64,000 nucleotides of DNA, taken from positions 49,922,019 to 49,986,018 of the forward strand of contig CM049306.1 of NCBI GenBank assembly GCA_026874595.1, in the 5' to 3' direction. This document shows, one piece after another, positions 21,130-32,900 of this stretch (its first letter is position 1; every line of letters begins with the position of its first letter). This stretch comes from Sipunculus nudus (taxonomy: Eukaryota; Annelida; Sipuncula; Golfingiida; Sipunculidae). The translations under genes were made by a program, and so were the position numbers. The notes beneath the pieces were generated by a model that saw only the letters and a list, made by a program, of their open reading frames with translations, was not told where the DNA came from and ran no database searches.

Positions 21130-24100
21130 TTTCCTTGTGGTGATGAAACATGGTATAGATGGAATAACAGAGTTCTTTAGTCCTTCTTTACCCACCCGGA
21201 ACACGTGACGTGTGCAAATGGACCACATCTCTTCCTGAGTGGTGAATAAAAAGAAAACTTTTAACATTACCAAAAATAGAGACGTGTTGGTTAGAAAAAA
21301 ATATAAAATCATGTGTGTGCATGATATATGTACTGGTGCTATGTCTTAGCTTCGAGTGTCATGTGCCTTCTGTGTTTCAGTCCATGAACCAGAGGGGGTT
21401 AACGGTAACAATTGGGATGGCAAATTTAATATTATCATGAGCAGCCTAATTTTATGTAGTTTTTATTTCTGTATAGGAAGAATTGTCAACTGTTTAGCTT
21501 TGAGATACCACAACACTTGTAGACATAGGTACTTAATCATGAAAGCAGCATTTAGAGTCCTAGTATATGAAGTCAATATATATGGTCACTATATAAAGGT
21601 TGAGGCTGATGTACTATCTTTGGAAGGAAACTTTGAGAAAAAGGGCTGATCCTCGCAGCACACTTTGAAGAAACATTCTAACAAGAATACGACTCTGTGT
21701 AGGGATTATGGGCATTGAAGTCTTTTCCATAACGATGCACTGGGGCTTCTAAATCCATCAATGTGGTGGTATAAATACAGCAGATACAGACATTGAAAAG
21801 GGCTGGATTAGAGTTGTGTCAAGACAATGCACGTATTTTATTTTGTGATCCAGACTTCATGAAATCAGTATGGTAAGCATGCGTATGTTCAGTGCAGAAA
21901 AAAAGGCGGTTTTCTTGAATTGATATGAATTTCGATTTTTAAGTGAGAGGGTTATGACAAGTAATCCAAGCCATCCCCATATCTTTGCAAAGTTTCCACA
22001 AGTTAACTGTGTCAACAAAGTAGCCTGACACCTTTGTGATCTTATTCTATTAGGTTTTGCTTGCTGTTGTCTGGAATGCAGCTTCTGATTAATTTGTCGG
22101 ATGCTTCGAAACAGTCACTCAAATGGTGAAAAAGACGATATCTTTAAAGAAAGTATGCTCTCAAATACAAAGCCAATTGACGCTGTACGTAGTACATAGA
22201 CACCCAAGATGGAGTTTCGGTAACTTTAATTGTTATAGTAGGAAAGTTTTTCTACAATCTAGGTGAACAAAGCTATGGCAGCGACATTGCCGAGGAACAT
22301 AAAGACAATTTGAACTCGGTAAAATGATAGAACACTGATAACTATTTATTTTCTCAACAGGAAACATAACTTTAATGATAAGGAAATAATAAAAACCATT
22401 TGAGGCAGACATATCTAGTTGACTTTGTTGGATCAGAGATAGTAAATGATTACACTGCTTTGAATGACGTGAGAAATATCTGGAGACAAGCTGTACCATC
22501 CAAGGACAAAATAACCCTCGCTGGACACATTTGTGCACATCCCCCATAAGCTGCCTCAAATATTGTAGTCATAAAAAAATAAATATACATTAAAATGAAT
22601 GTGAAAGGGAAAGCAGGAGCATATATTAGCAAGACAGCACATTACCCATAAAAGCTAATGTTAAATGACATGCTCAAGAGTGCGGAACGTGATAAGACGG
22701 AAAACACTTTACTGAGTGAAAAACATGTTTATGGTACACCAAAGCCTGACAACAAAATTGCAAAGTCAGACAAATATATCTGTTATAATGAGTTCATTTA
22801 ATATTTTAATAAACGCCAGAATAGACACAGAAGCATACACCATTCTCATATTTGCGTGTGAATGGCAAAATTTGCAGCAAATTGCTCCTCTACTCATGCT
22901 TTTCTTTTCATCATAATGTACCATTATTGGCTGATCCATGGAAGTGAAGTGCGCAGTTCAAGGGCTCGTTTCTGGTTGGGAATTTTATTCTTCTCTATTG
23001 ATATACAACAATTTCTGCATCTTTCTTCACAGTCAAATGTATGCATTTGGATAAGGCAAGAAAAACAAGTTAGATTTGAAAGAAATACCCCAAGTATACC
23101 TATTTTAAAATATGATATTGCTAATAGTGTTACAGTGATTGAAAAATTCATTTGATCATATTTGCCAAAGTTGCCCTGCCCAATCGTTTGACTGCTGGAC
23201 TATAAAACTAAATGATCAGGTCACACACACAACATTGTTTGAATATATATAGATGTTACATAAAATATGTGAAACTGATGTGGCTGCTACTGACACGGGA
23301 TATCTACTTTTGATAAACGATAGCTGTTAAGGGTAACTTGTATGTAAAATATAATCGGAATACAAAGTACTGTCATTCAGTCTATGTTTAACTGACTGGA
23401 CTTAATCGCTGCCTAGAAGCATGTCAATATGTGCTTCTTCAATCTGGTGTATATACATATATACAATTAAGCAGTAGATGGAGTAAAGTTGTAGAAAGAT
23501 GGTTTTAATCATGATGGTAAAAGTAATACATGAAGATGACTAAATATAACAATCTTATGATTAAAACTCTATATCTCTTTCAATCTTGATGTTTTGATGT
23601 TTTAAGCTAATTTAATGAGTTCCCCGCTCCCAATAATCTATATTTTGACATGTAAATTGCCAGACTAGGCCAAAGAAATGTATATCATGAGGTTAATCCA
23701 AAATCATCCTGGAAAGTGAGTATAATTTTATTTACTCTAGGCGTTTATATTGCGAAGCAATAGAGCATTTTCCATAGAGTTGGCGCTATATAAATAATAT
23801 ATAAATGTGCAGAATTTGCGGGCTGGCTCAAATCTGCATCACCTTTTGGGCACACAGAGTACCCAGAAAATTAGTTTTCCTGTAGTGCATTATTGAGATG
23901 AAATGTACTTGAATAAACGCCCGCTACCACTTTGGCTTATTTAGGCCGAGCAATAACTTCCTCACTGTGCCGTTTGCTCTTTAACACCATAATAATTGTT
24001 TCGCAAGGATAGTATGTGTTCTTCCCAGTTCTTTTATGTGTTTGTGATTGTGTGCCTATTCATTACATAATTCACAGAATGTCATGATATTTTCATTTTG

Positions 24101-25333
24101 GAGTATGGGCCCAATAAAAGAATGCAAAAACCTTATGGGAGCATCCCACAATAAGAACCGACCACACGGAAAATGCCTGCATTCTTTAGAATGCATACAT
24201 AAAGTTGCTTATGATTTAAGTTTTTTTCAGGGATATTATGTCATTAGACACTAGAGGAGTAGTTATATTATGGCTACTTTAAAAAGATATCCCCAGGACC
24301 CTCCTGGTGTGAATATCATATCATGTTAGATTCCTTCACACTATTCAAAAAGCCTACATGTACATGTTAAAAAGCACGGGTGGATCAGGGATTTTTGAAA
24401 GGGTTGGTCGAACCCAAGAAGACTAATAAAAGAAAACCTAATAAAAGGACCTGGTCTTTAAAGAAGGGGGCCAGGGCCAGGACGCAAATTTTGCTTTAAC
24501 AAAAAAGAAAACACAGTGGGTCGGGGGGGGGGGGGGGCGTCCAGAGCCCCTTTGAATCCGCCTATGAAAAGGGTAATTTAATGTCAAAAAATGAATTGTA
24601 AGCTTACCAAAATGATATGTCAATGGGAAGCCGATCATACAACTCGAGACGGAGTGTACATATACACACGGCAGTCAAAATAACAGATTTAAACAGTGTA
24701 ACGTAAGGCCTATGTGCTATATATAGTGAGCACTGTTTGTTTAACACGAAACCAGCTGTATGACCTAGTTTTAACGGCGGGCCAAGGACGTAGTATATTA
24801 CAACTGTAGCATATTACTTACATGATATCTAAATAACCATATCGACTAAATTAAACATCTTCATTTTACTGTTTTGGTTTTAGATTTATAGGACCAGCTT
24901 GAAGACTGAAGCAGTTTTCTAATTAAATCAAATCAGGGATTTCTGGAATATTTACCAGCTTGCACTGCAAGTTATAACGTCAGGCATAAAAAGCGCCACC
25001 GGGATCAAAACATGTTTTTTAGTCAACCTCACGTTTCGAATTCTTAACTTGAGCTCTGTACATGCAAACGATTAGTTTCTTCAAATTTAAGCAATATATA
25101 TTTTGTTTAAACATTGAAATCTCTCGTGCCAAATATAATTAAACATTGTGGGCAGACTTGCACGCATACCATTTAGAAGGACCATTTTCTTTAGTTTAGC
25201 TTTAGTTCGTTTTAAGGAAACACATCGTTTTATTTGGTGGTAAAGATCCATTGGTAAAAAAGATGCAACAGTGAAATAGCAGTAGCATATGCATGCACCT
25301 AAACAATTTATATTTGCATATGTGATAGAGTTA
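21130..25333. other. No gene recognised; spacer upstream of AKR copy 2
   Basis: Several 60-110 codon open frames occur on both strands without recognisable domains or consistent splice context. A short G-rich element lies at 24366-24567. Nothing else was identified. Confidence 0.55.
24366..24567. mobile_element. Short G-rich repeat with GGATC / GATCC-like ends
   Basis: The left end reads GGGTGGATCAGGG and the right end GAATCCGCC, i.e. diverged inverted copies of the (C)AGGGGCGGATCC motif seen elsewhere in the window. A run of about 15 G lies inside at 24523-24537. It resembles a small non-autonomous DNA element; no clear target duplication was seen. Confidence 0.4.
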
Positions 25334-25543
25334 ATGCGGTTTCACACCGGATGCGTCCGAACGAATATGACACGAACGAATATTTCTGTCGTTCCGACTA
25401 AAATCCTTTCGCATCCGAAATTTCATTCACACCAAATCCGACCGATATTTTTGGTTTCCGACCGAGGAATTTTCGTCTCCGAAATTCGTATTGGACAGCT
25501 ATATGAGAAATATATCGGATGCACTACAATATCGGCTTTATTG

Positions 25544-25604
<61 letters not shown>

Positions 25605-26861
25605 GACCTATACAGAAAATTGTCGAATATTTTTGAACTTGTAAATTGATTTTCTCATTAATTTTGTAATTAATTATAATGAATAATAAAGTTTATCTCT
25701 GAGTGTACTGACTGTATAATTGAAATAATTGGGCCTTGCTAGGTACCAGCTATAGTCCTGAGTTCACAGGTTACATATATTTATACCACTGACTGGACCC
25801 AGATTCTCATTTCAACATGCTCTTAAAAATAATTGTGCAACCTGTTGTTTCAACAGAACAGATTTCACTGCAACTTCTGCATTTCAAGTTAAATAAAAGT
25901 TTTCATCACTAGTTTAGTTTGATTTATATTTGATTTTCAAAACTGCCAATATGATTTAAAACAGTATGCCCAAAGCTTTGAAACTTCTGTTTATATGCAA
26001 AACGTTTAATTAAAAATAATACTTTTGTAATAATAAAAATGACATTTGAAAAATGTTTTTGCTTCATGATTTTCCCCCTAAATTTAACGCGGAACATTTT
26101 ATTTTCGTGGGAGGGGTTGGGTAATGAACACCAAGTCCTGGATAATGTTGCTTATTTGTGTACATATCGCTAATATAGGGAGGGGGCTAGGCGATTGATC
26201 AATGTAATCATCCCTACCCCCCCCCCTTCAGATAATAACTGTAATATATTGCAAATAATATATTAAGAATTAGAATTTACCATGAAATATTATATCTTAA
26301 CCTGGTTTAAAAGTCTAAATGTTTTGTCCTCGATTGTATATTTAAATAAGTGGCCAAGCGGCGATTGAAATCCCCTTTGATTAAAATATAATTTCCCCCC
26401 AAAAAATATACGTATTATATAAAAAAAAAGTCTGATTTCAATGGAAAAATGATTGAAACTAAAAAAAAGTTATAAATATCTTTTTCAATCAAATAAATTT
26501 GATTGAAATAAAAATTATCCCCCTTTTTATATTTATTTTTTATCATATAATTTTAGAACAGTGGACAAGGAAACAACATTTCTTTGTTGTACAGTATTAT
26601 GTATCAAAAAGGTAACGTACAAATGAATAAGGCTGGTTATAAATGTTCCAACTCTTTTGAGTTGAAGGTGAAAAGAAGCCATTCTTGTCCGATGCGAACG
26701 ACAAAAAATAAAACATGTTCTATTTTTTTCGTTCGGATAGCGTCATTCGGATTAGGTGTGTATGCACCAACATAAAATAAAGGATTTTATTTTTTCGTTC
26801 GTACAGCAAATTTTCGTTCGGACGTAAAATTCGTTCGGACGCATCCGGTGTGAAACCGCCT
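25334..26861. mobile_element. PIF/Harbinger-like non-autonomous element
   Basis: The terminal inverted repeats match for about 30 bp: the left end reads GCGGTTTCACACCGGATGCG from 25336 and the right end is its reverse complement finishing at 26859. The elements are flanked by TTA at 25331-25333 and 26862-26864, the 3-bp TWA duplication typical of PIF/Harbinger. Many CGTTCGGA/TCCGAACG motifs are repeated in the subterminal regions. The 1528-bp interior is AT-rich with a (TA)n tract at 25546-25600 and no transposase frame. An ISL2EU-type assignment is an alternative, because the termini alone do not separate the groups. Confidence 0.8.
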
Positions 26862-27419
26862 TTAGTGTACACGTCACACAGTTCTCTCTCATCCACACAC
26901 ACGAAAATGGAGGGGAGAATGAGAATCCAAGGAGCCCTAGGGTGTGCTGTTCTTTGTGGTCTTGATTACTAAAAGCTAGTGTTCATCTGTCCATGGCTAC
27001 ATCTGTTGGGATTCCAGATTCTCTTGTGTAGCAAATCTGATTATAAATTAATACTTTACAAAATAAAACATATGAAGTCGTAGCACCATACAATCTACAA
27101 ACAGCAGGTGATGCAATGTGTCATATACGATGTTTGCAGGGCTGGGACAGCGGAAACGCCCCAGTAAAAATTCCCTTGACAAATGTATTGTTTCTATGAA
27201 GTCACTACTTCCATCCAATACGATATGTCTACGTAGAATCGTTGCATTGTTTAATCGGAACTACACTCCTTACCTTTTGCGACGGTCGAAAAAAAAACCA
27301 ACTGATTCCGTGTCGACATATTCCTTGATGGTGGGAATGAGGAATGGTGGGAAAATCGATCTGGAAAATACGGGACGAGATACATAAATAAAAAGAAATA
27401 CAGAAGGTGACGTATAAAG
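26862..27419. other. No gene recognised
   Basis: Spacer between the Harbinger-like element and the left inverted arm. An 89-codon frame at 27118-27387 has no recognisable domain. Confidence 0.5.
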
Positions 27420-27627
27420 TATGCAATTTACAAGTATTGTATGCTTTGTTACTGCGTTTGCAAACCGTTAATAGCATTGGTGCCTGAATTTTTATTAAGC
27501 GGCTTTAGAATTAATTAGCATACGTCCCTGGTCTTTGAGGCCGCCAAATACACTTTACGAGAGAGTTCGTTCCTCTCCCTGTCTCTCTCTTTCATTAACA
27601 ATTTACATGTTAAATCACACGAACCGC
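27420..27627 (+). repeat. Left arm of a ~4.3-kb inverted repeat pair
   Basis: This arm is the approximate reverse complement of 31480-31690. Shared blocks include GCATACGTCCCTGGTCT, the CGAGAGAG-GTTCCTCTC stretch and ACAATTTACATGTTAAATC. Identity looks about 80-85% by eye. Confidence 0.8.
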
Positions 27628-28570
27628 TCAGTTAATACATTAAATATTACAAGCATAATACACTTTGTGTTTTTTCAACAATACATCTACATATGATAGA
27701 CCATGTTATCTTACCTTATGATATTTATTACCTTTCTGTCAAATTATTCATCGCCTCTTAAGCATGTGGTTAATAGAAACAAAACAATCTTGGATTTGTT
27801 TTTGCTTAGTGATACACATTTAAATGTGCATCATAATACCTTTTATGATTTAGAAAGAATTTTGGAATAACGTATCATATTCTAATCGTGAGCCCTGTTA
27901 ACATGAACATTCACTATTCTTTTACATCTGCACTTGCTAGCCACACAAATGTATCTGGTTTCTGCAAAGAGAACGAATGGATTAGTAACTCAACTAAGAA
28001 TAGTTTACAATTGGACTAATAAGTCAATGTAGCACCAGTTTATTTAGAGAACACCTTCAGTGAATGTGTAATTAATCACCAAACCTAGGTTCATAATGTT
28101 TTGAAAATCCAATACGAATAGTTTCAAAACATAATCAAAATCTAATAAATTTAATGCATATGTGTGTGTATTCGATTACAAAGATTTGTCAATATATGAA
28201 ATAAGTAATCTTATCTTATTCTTTAAAATAAATTTGTTTCCTTCTCATATTCAAGTTGTAAATATACAGACAAAGCAGTGTTGGACTTTTAGCTTTGTAA
28301 TAGATTTGTGTGTATTTTAACACTTTCTATAATTAACGAATAACTGTTAACTTACACTACCATATTAAAGTCATAGGCCCTTTTCAAATGAAAAATACTC
28401 GGCCGGCAATAAAAAAACATCGGTTAATGGAAGGCCGGCTTAAGACAACACTGTCGGAGAGATCAGTCACACCTTTTTGCCTTTCCGTATATGGCTTCAT
28501 GTAAATGAACCTTACTCGGATTCTGTGTATATATATAAATATATATAAAACATGCTTGGACAAATTCTGA

Positions 28571-28711
28571 CTGGTTCATGTGACAGCTCCCATACTGTAC
28601 CAGCTTCCATGTTTTCGTAAAGCTGAGCAAGCTTTTTCGCACCGAGGATCACTGACGTCACGGAGGGTTTCTGTAGTAACAAAAGGATGGCAACCTGGTA
28701 AGGTCATTAAC
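28571..28711 (-). pseudogene. Isolated aldo-keto reductase exon 7 relic
   Basis: Reads (minus strand) QVAILLLLQKPSV, TSVILGAKKLAQLYENMEAG and WELSHEP, the penultimate segment of the AKR barrel and the cofactor-binding loop. It still contains the QKPSVTSVILG stretch that AKR copy 2 has lost. The splice donor after CACATGAACCAG is TC instead of GT, and the normal RW before LLQ is replaced. No neighbouring exons 6 or 8 lie in the correct order nearby, so it is a stranded fragment. Confidence 0.75.
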
Positions 28712-28883
28712 CTGCTTATTTAAATACTACCGGATGGAAAGAAGCTTTATGTCAATATAAGAAATGTGGCCCAGATTTCACCATTTCTGATGAACAGTTA
28801 TATAGACACATAAATATATCAGAACTTTTTGTCAAATTTTACATTCTGTCGCCAAATGTTATGTTATAAAAATACCGTAACTG

Positions 28884-29110
28884 AAGCTAAAACATGGCTT
28901 CAATTACTGGCTTGTGGTCGCGAACGCCTCGGTTCTTTACGACTTTCCCCTCACTTCCATACGTTCCAAATTCATTGAACCAACGGCCAGACCAATCATG
29001 GTTTTCCAAAAAGGGACATGGACTTTTGCGGCTACATGTAAACCTGTGGCACGTATTAACATTCCATCGGTTGCCGTCACTAAATTCCTCTGCATTTAAA
29101 GCAATGTCAA
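28884..29110 (-). other. Unidentified exon-like segment
   Basis: On the minus strand an acceptor-like TTTAAATGCAG at about 29100 opens a frame reading roughly 65 residues (cysteines in NTCHRFTCSRKSPC, aromatic HDWSGRWFNEF) to a stop at 28887. I do not recognise the family. The plus strand is open too, so coding status is uncertain. A shortened, diverged copy at 6080-6200 shows that the segment is repeated. It could be the last exon of an unknown gene or part of a dispersed repeat. Confidence 0.35.
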
Positions 29111-29420
29111 ATTTACAAAACACATTTAGTCTAGACTCTTCATTGTAGTTTGTACTTAGATCAATGGCTATATATGTATATACTGTGCTATAATCAACCT
29201 TCTTGTAGACAACAAAAGTAGTTACATGTGCTATGCTCTTTCAGTCTAGCATGTCCTGTTTAATGTCACTGTTGTCAGCAGCAACTGGGACAAACACGCT
29301 GATAGAAATGCCGAGAGTAACTACTGTCCGCAAGCACATATCTCAGCTAAAGCTTATATGTTGTTCCAAATACGTAAATCAATTGCCTTAACATCGATAT
29401 ATATATGCATGTGTATGTAT

Positions 29421-29446
29421 GTATGTATGTATGTATACATGTGTAC
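29421..29446. repeat. (GTAT)n microsatellite
   Basis: Short tandem GTAT tract. Confidence 0.85.
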
Positions 29447-29849
29447 GACAATTCCCATCCTTCTCTGTTAGTCATTATATGGCTGACATATGTTTGCGCA
29501 ACCAGATAATTAAACCAAGCGTCATCCGCATGCATTCGATGCAAATTCAACATTATCTTCCATTTTTGGTTGGTTATGATCAAATGCAGGAAACAGGCCG
29601 GACTTCAAGGTACTTAGGGTCGAACAAGTATAAATAACTATTGAATGATAGAATAAATCCAGTTTATTGGGAGTAGTCAAGGTATGATACAAAAATGTTA
29701 CAATAGAAAAGCCTTGAGGAACTGATTTCCAAGATGAAATTTATTATGCATTAAGGTCGAACTATGATGTAGCCTATATTCCCTTTTGTTCACATTTGTT
29801 TTAGTATCCTCGTGGTAGTTTTCGTTCTCTGGTTTACTTAACTTCACTT

Positions 29850-29912
29850 ATATATTACGAGGGCGTTGAAGTGTCATATGTGATACTCGGATGCCTGGGC
29901 AAGCCGACTAAT
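29850..29912 (-). pseudogene. Isolated aldo-keto reductase exon 8 relic
   Basis: Aligns with the last exon of AKR copy 2 (14714-14818), including the acceptor CTCTGTTGCAG. The first codon is ATT instead of ATG and the frame has a TGA after about 15 codons (SRLAQASEYHI). It lies at a higher coordinate than the exon 7 relic at 28571-28711, which is the wrong order for a minus-strand gene. The two relics therefore come from different copies or from a rearranged one. Confidence 0.6.
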
Positions 29913-30493
29913 CTGCAACAGAGGCCAAAGTGATTTGTCTGTCCTTACATTAGATAACCCGTAGAGCACCGTGACTGTTGCCCATTAAATTATGTAAGTG
30001 AACGTTTACAGAAAAAAAATGATGTACAATAAGTAAGTTATGGACCATATTCACCTACCTTGTCTGTAGAATTTATATGATTTCTGGCTTACCCTTTTTA
30101 TACATTTCAGTGGATTCTGGTTAATCACGGACAAAATATGTAACCTAATGTGTTTTGTTGCATATATGCGGAAGGTGAAAGATCATCAGTTCAAAAAAAT
30201 GTTCGCAAAACTCTGATTCATCTTACTTACTACCAGATGCAAATGTTGGATGTATTTGAATGATTTGGGGAGCCCACACGTTTAAGAACACTTGGATATA
30301 AACAAAACGAACAGACTATGTGCGGCCTATTTTATATATAGGTTCAGGGGATCATCTTTTATTAACATACGTTAGATATCGGAATAGGCCCCTTTAATAA
30401 AATATAACAAACTCTTCAACCCCGAGAAACGGTTTTAAACCCTTTACCACTGGTCCGCTTATCAACGTCTACATGCCGCACCATGATATCCAG

Positions 30494-30970
30494 CAGTGAT
30501 GTCAACACTGTCCGAGTCCGAGTGCAAGTCAGAGTCCATTGCAGTCGAGTCCGAGTCTAAGTCCGAGTCCTAGAGGAGGGAGTCAGAGTCTAGCTTCTTC
30601 GTGTCCGAGATAATTGTAACCCAAGTCAAAGTGCGAGTCCGAGTCCAATACCAATCTTCTTATTAAACGAAATTTAAAATGGAGGTTTAATTAGCATGGG
30701 TATTTGATGTTAGTGTACACATGCAAAATACGTAAATGTTTAATTAAATTAGCTCCAATTTCAAAGCTAAAACTTGTATATATTATACAGTCATGTTTAA
30801 TATATGTGAGTGGTTTGTCAAGGTTGCAATTCTATTTAATATTTGAGAGATTTATTTCTAATAGACACGCGACTGACATGGTCTAATCTCAAGGTTCGAG
30901 TAAAAGCGAGAGCCTAGAGCCTTCGAGTCCCGTTCCGAGACCAAGGCTGGACTTGAGTACTTCATTACTG
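30494..30970. mobile_element. Small hAT-like non-autonomous element
   Basis: The ends are CAGTGATGTC (left) and the inverted form ACTTCATTACTG (right). Flanking 8-mers ATATCCAG (30486-30493) and ATCTCCAG (30971-30978) differ at one base, as expected for an old hAT 8-bp duplication. Subterminal regions are packed with the hexamer-like motif GAGTCC/GAGTCT, a common hAT transposase-binding design. There is no transposase frame in its 477 bp. Confidence 0.75.
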
Positions 30971-31385
30971 ATCTCCAGTGACACATATAGATCCGGAGTA
31001 AAAACAAAATTGAGCTGGTAAGGCCAAAATAAAAAAAGGTATGGTTCTCAGGCACTTTTTTTTAAAGAAATCAATGCGGGCGGGCGGTTCTTTTTATTTT
31101 TAATTTTTTGGTTTTGTTTCGATGAAAATGTCAAATGATAAGGCAAAAGCATGATAATTTTTTTTGGCTAATCAAGTAAAATCAATTGATATTTAGGTAT
31201 TTTAGGTTTTAATTGCTTATCAAGTGACAGATTCCAAAATAATGTCACCGGTATAGATAGCTGTGTATGCACTATTGTGGATGAAAGTAATGAAAATTAA
31301 CCGATATATTTAATTTTTTTAATGAAATATTTTATTCTAGCGTCAAGTAATTTAAACTTCAATATTAAATGCGAAGTGGCGAGGT

Positions 31386-31389
31386 ATGT

Positions 31390-31420
<31 letters not shown>
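31386..31420. repeat. (GT)n-poly-G tract
   Basis: GT repeats run into 17 G. Confidence 0.9.
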
Positions 31421-31479
31421 CTGCGCCACCATTTTTGACACGCCCCTGCTGTCATAAATACCTTGCTTAATCATCATCA

Positions 31480-31508
31480 ATGTTCGTGTGATTTAACATG
31501 TAAATTGT

Positions 31509-31544
<36 letters not shown>

Positions 31545-31690
31545 CGACCTCTCTCGTAAAATGCATTTGGCGGCTTCACAGACCAGGGACGTATGCTAAG
31601 TAATTCTCAAGCCGCTTAATGAAAAATTTGGCCACCACTGCTATTAACGTTTTGCAAATGCCCCAGTAACAATGCATATACTTCACTGAG
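31480..31690 (-). repeat. Right arm of the ~4.3-kb inverted repeat pair
   Basis: Approximate reverse complement of 27420-27627. It contains a GA microsatellite (31513-31542) that has expanded relative to the left arm. Confidence 0.8.
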
Positions 31691-31849
31691 AAACGCATAA
31701 TACGGAATTGGCCAGTGTACGGATGAAAGCTTGTCACTGAACCGCCTTAAAATTTTCGCTGGCCACCGCTGGTAGAGTTTACAGTGTGAGGTAAAAAAAA
31801 AGCCCTACTTGTGAGCGACCTAGGTCATCACCTGTTGACCAGCGTTCCC

Positions 31850-31852
<3 letters not shown>

Positions 31853-31891
<39 letters not shown>
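31853..31891. repeat. (CT)n microsatellite
   Basis: Pure CT repeat. Confidence 0.9.
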
Positions 31892-31895
<4 letters not shown>

Positions 31896-32050
31896 GGTTT
31901 TCAAACTAGAATACGGTAGTCGACAAGCGACTACGTGTATCCGCCGAAATCAGAGTGGGATGGATGAAGTGAGGCATGGATTGAGTGGCAAGGGGAAATA
32001 GAGTGAGGTGTGTTGCATATTAGCATGGCTGTCTGCAGCCGAAATGTGTA

Positions 32051-32900
32051 TGTAGGTTGCACCACCTACCACAAAATCAAGAAAGCTGTCAAAGTTGTAT
32101 ACAAATGCAAAATTTTAGGCAGATAAGTCAAACCACTACTTTTATATGAGTGATTTTATCCCACAGTAGACATACAGAAGGACGCTATGCATGATTAAGA
32201 GCTGTGAGATATCTATACACATGCTAAATTTCAGGGGATATGTCAAAACCAGTCCAGAGATATAAGCCTGAATTTCTGAAGCATAAACATAAATGTAGGT
32301 GGCGCCACCTGCAACAAAATTGAGAAAGCTATCCAAGATGTATACACTTGACAAATTTTAGGCAGATTAGTAAACCACTACTGAGATATGAGTGATTTTA
32401 GCCCGCGGCAGACAAAAAGACGGACACTGTGCGAAAATGGTCGCAAGAGGCGCCACCAGCTTTGCGTATGATATAGAGCTATGTGAGATCTATACACATG
32501 CAAAATTAAAAAATAAATTACACATGGCCCTATCGGTCAAACGGTTCCCGAGATACGAGCTTGGATGTCTGCAGCGTAAACGTAAATGTAGGTGGCGCCA
32601 CCTGTCATAAAATCAAGAAAGATGTCCAGGATGTATACACATCCAAAATTTCAGGTGGATAAGTCCAACCAATTCAGAGATATAAGTGATTTTATCCCAA
32701 GGCAGATGACCAGATGGACGCTGTGCAGAAATAGTTGCAAGTAGCACCACAAGTTTTAGTGTAAGTTATAAAGCTATCCAAAGGGTACATTTGTGCAAAA
32801 TTTTTAGCAAGATCGGTCAAACGGTTCCCAAGATATGTGGGTTTATGGGTTGAAACAGACGCACAAATGGACGCTGGGCAGAGAGGAAAGGTCAGAGGTC
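32051..32900. repeat. Degenerate tandem repeat, ~120-bp half units
   Basis: The phrase GTAGGTGGCGCCACCTG (diverged in the first copy) starts at 32051, 32294 and 32588. Between these, GCAAAATTT-AGGCAGAT--GTCAAACC and GAGATATGAGTGATTTTA recur roughly every 120-150 bp. The half units alternate between two endings (a CAGACAxAxGGACGCTGTGC form and a CTGCAGCGTAAACGTAAAT form). No coding frame spans it. Confidence 0.7.

Noticed and set aside
32051-32900. CRISPR-like array
   Set aside because: Units are degenerate and unevenly spaced, and this is animal nuclear DNA.
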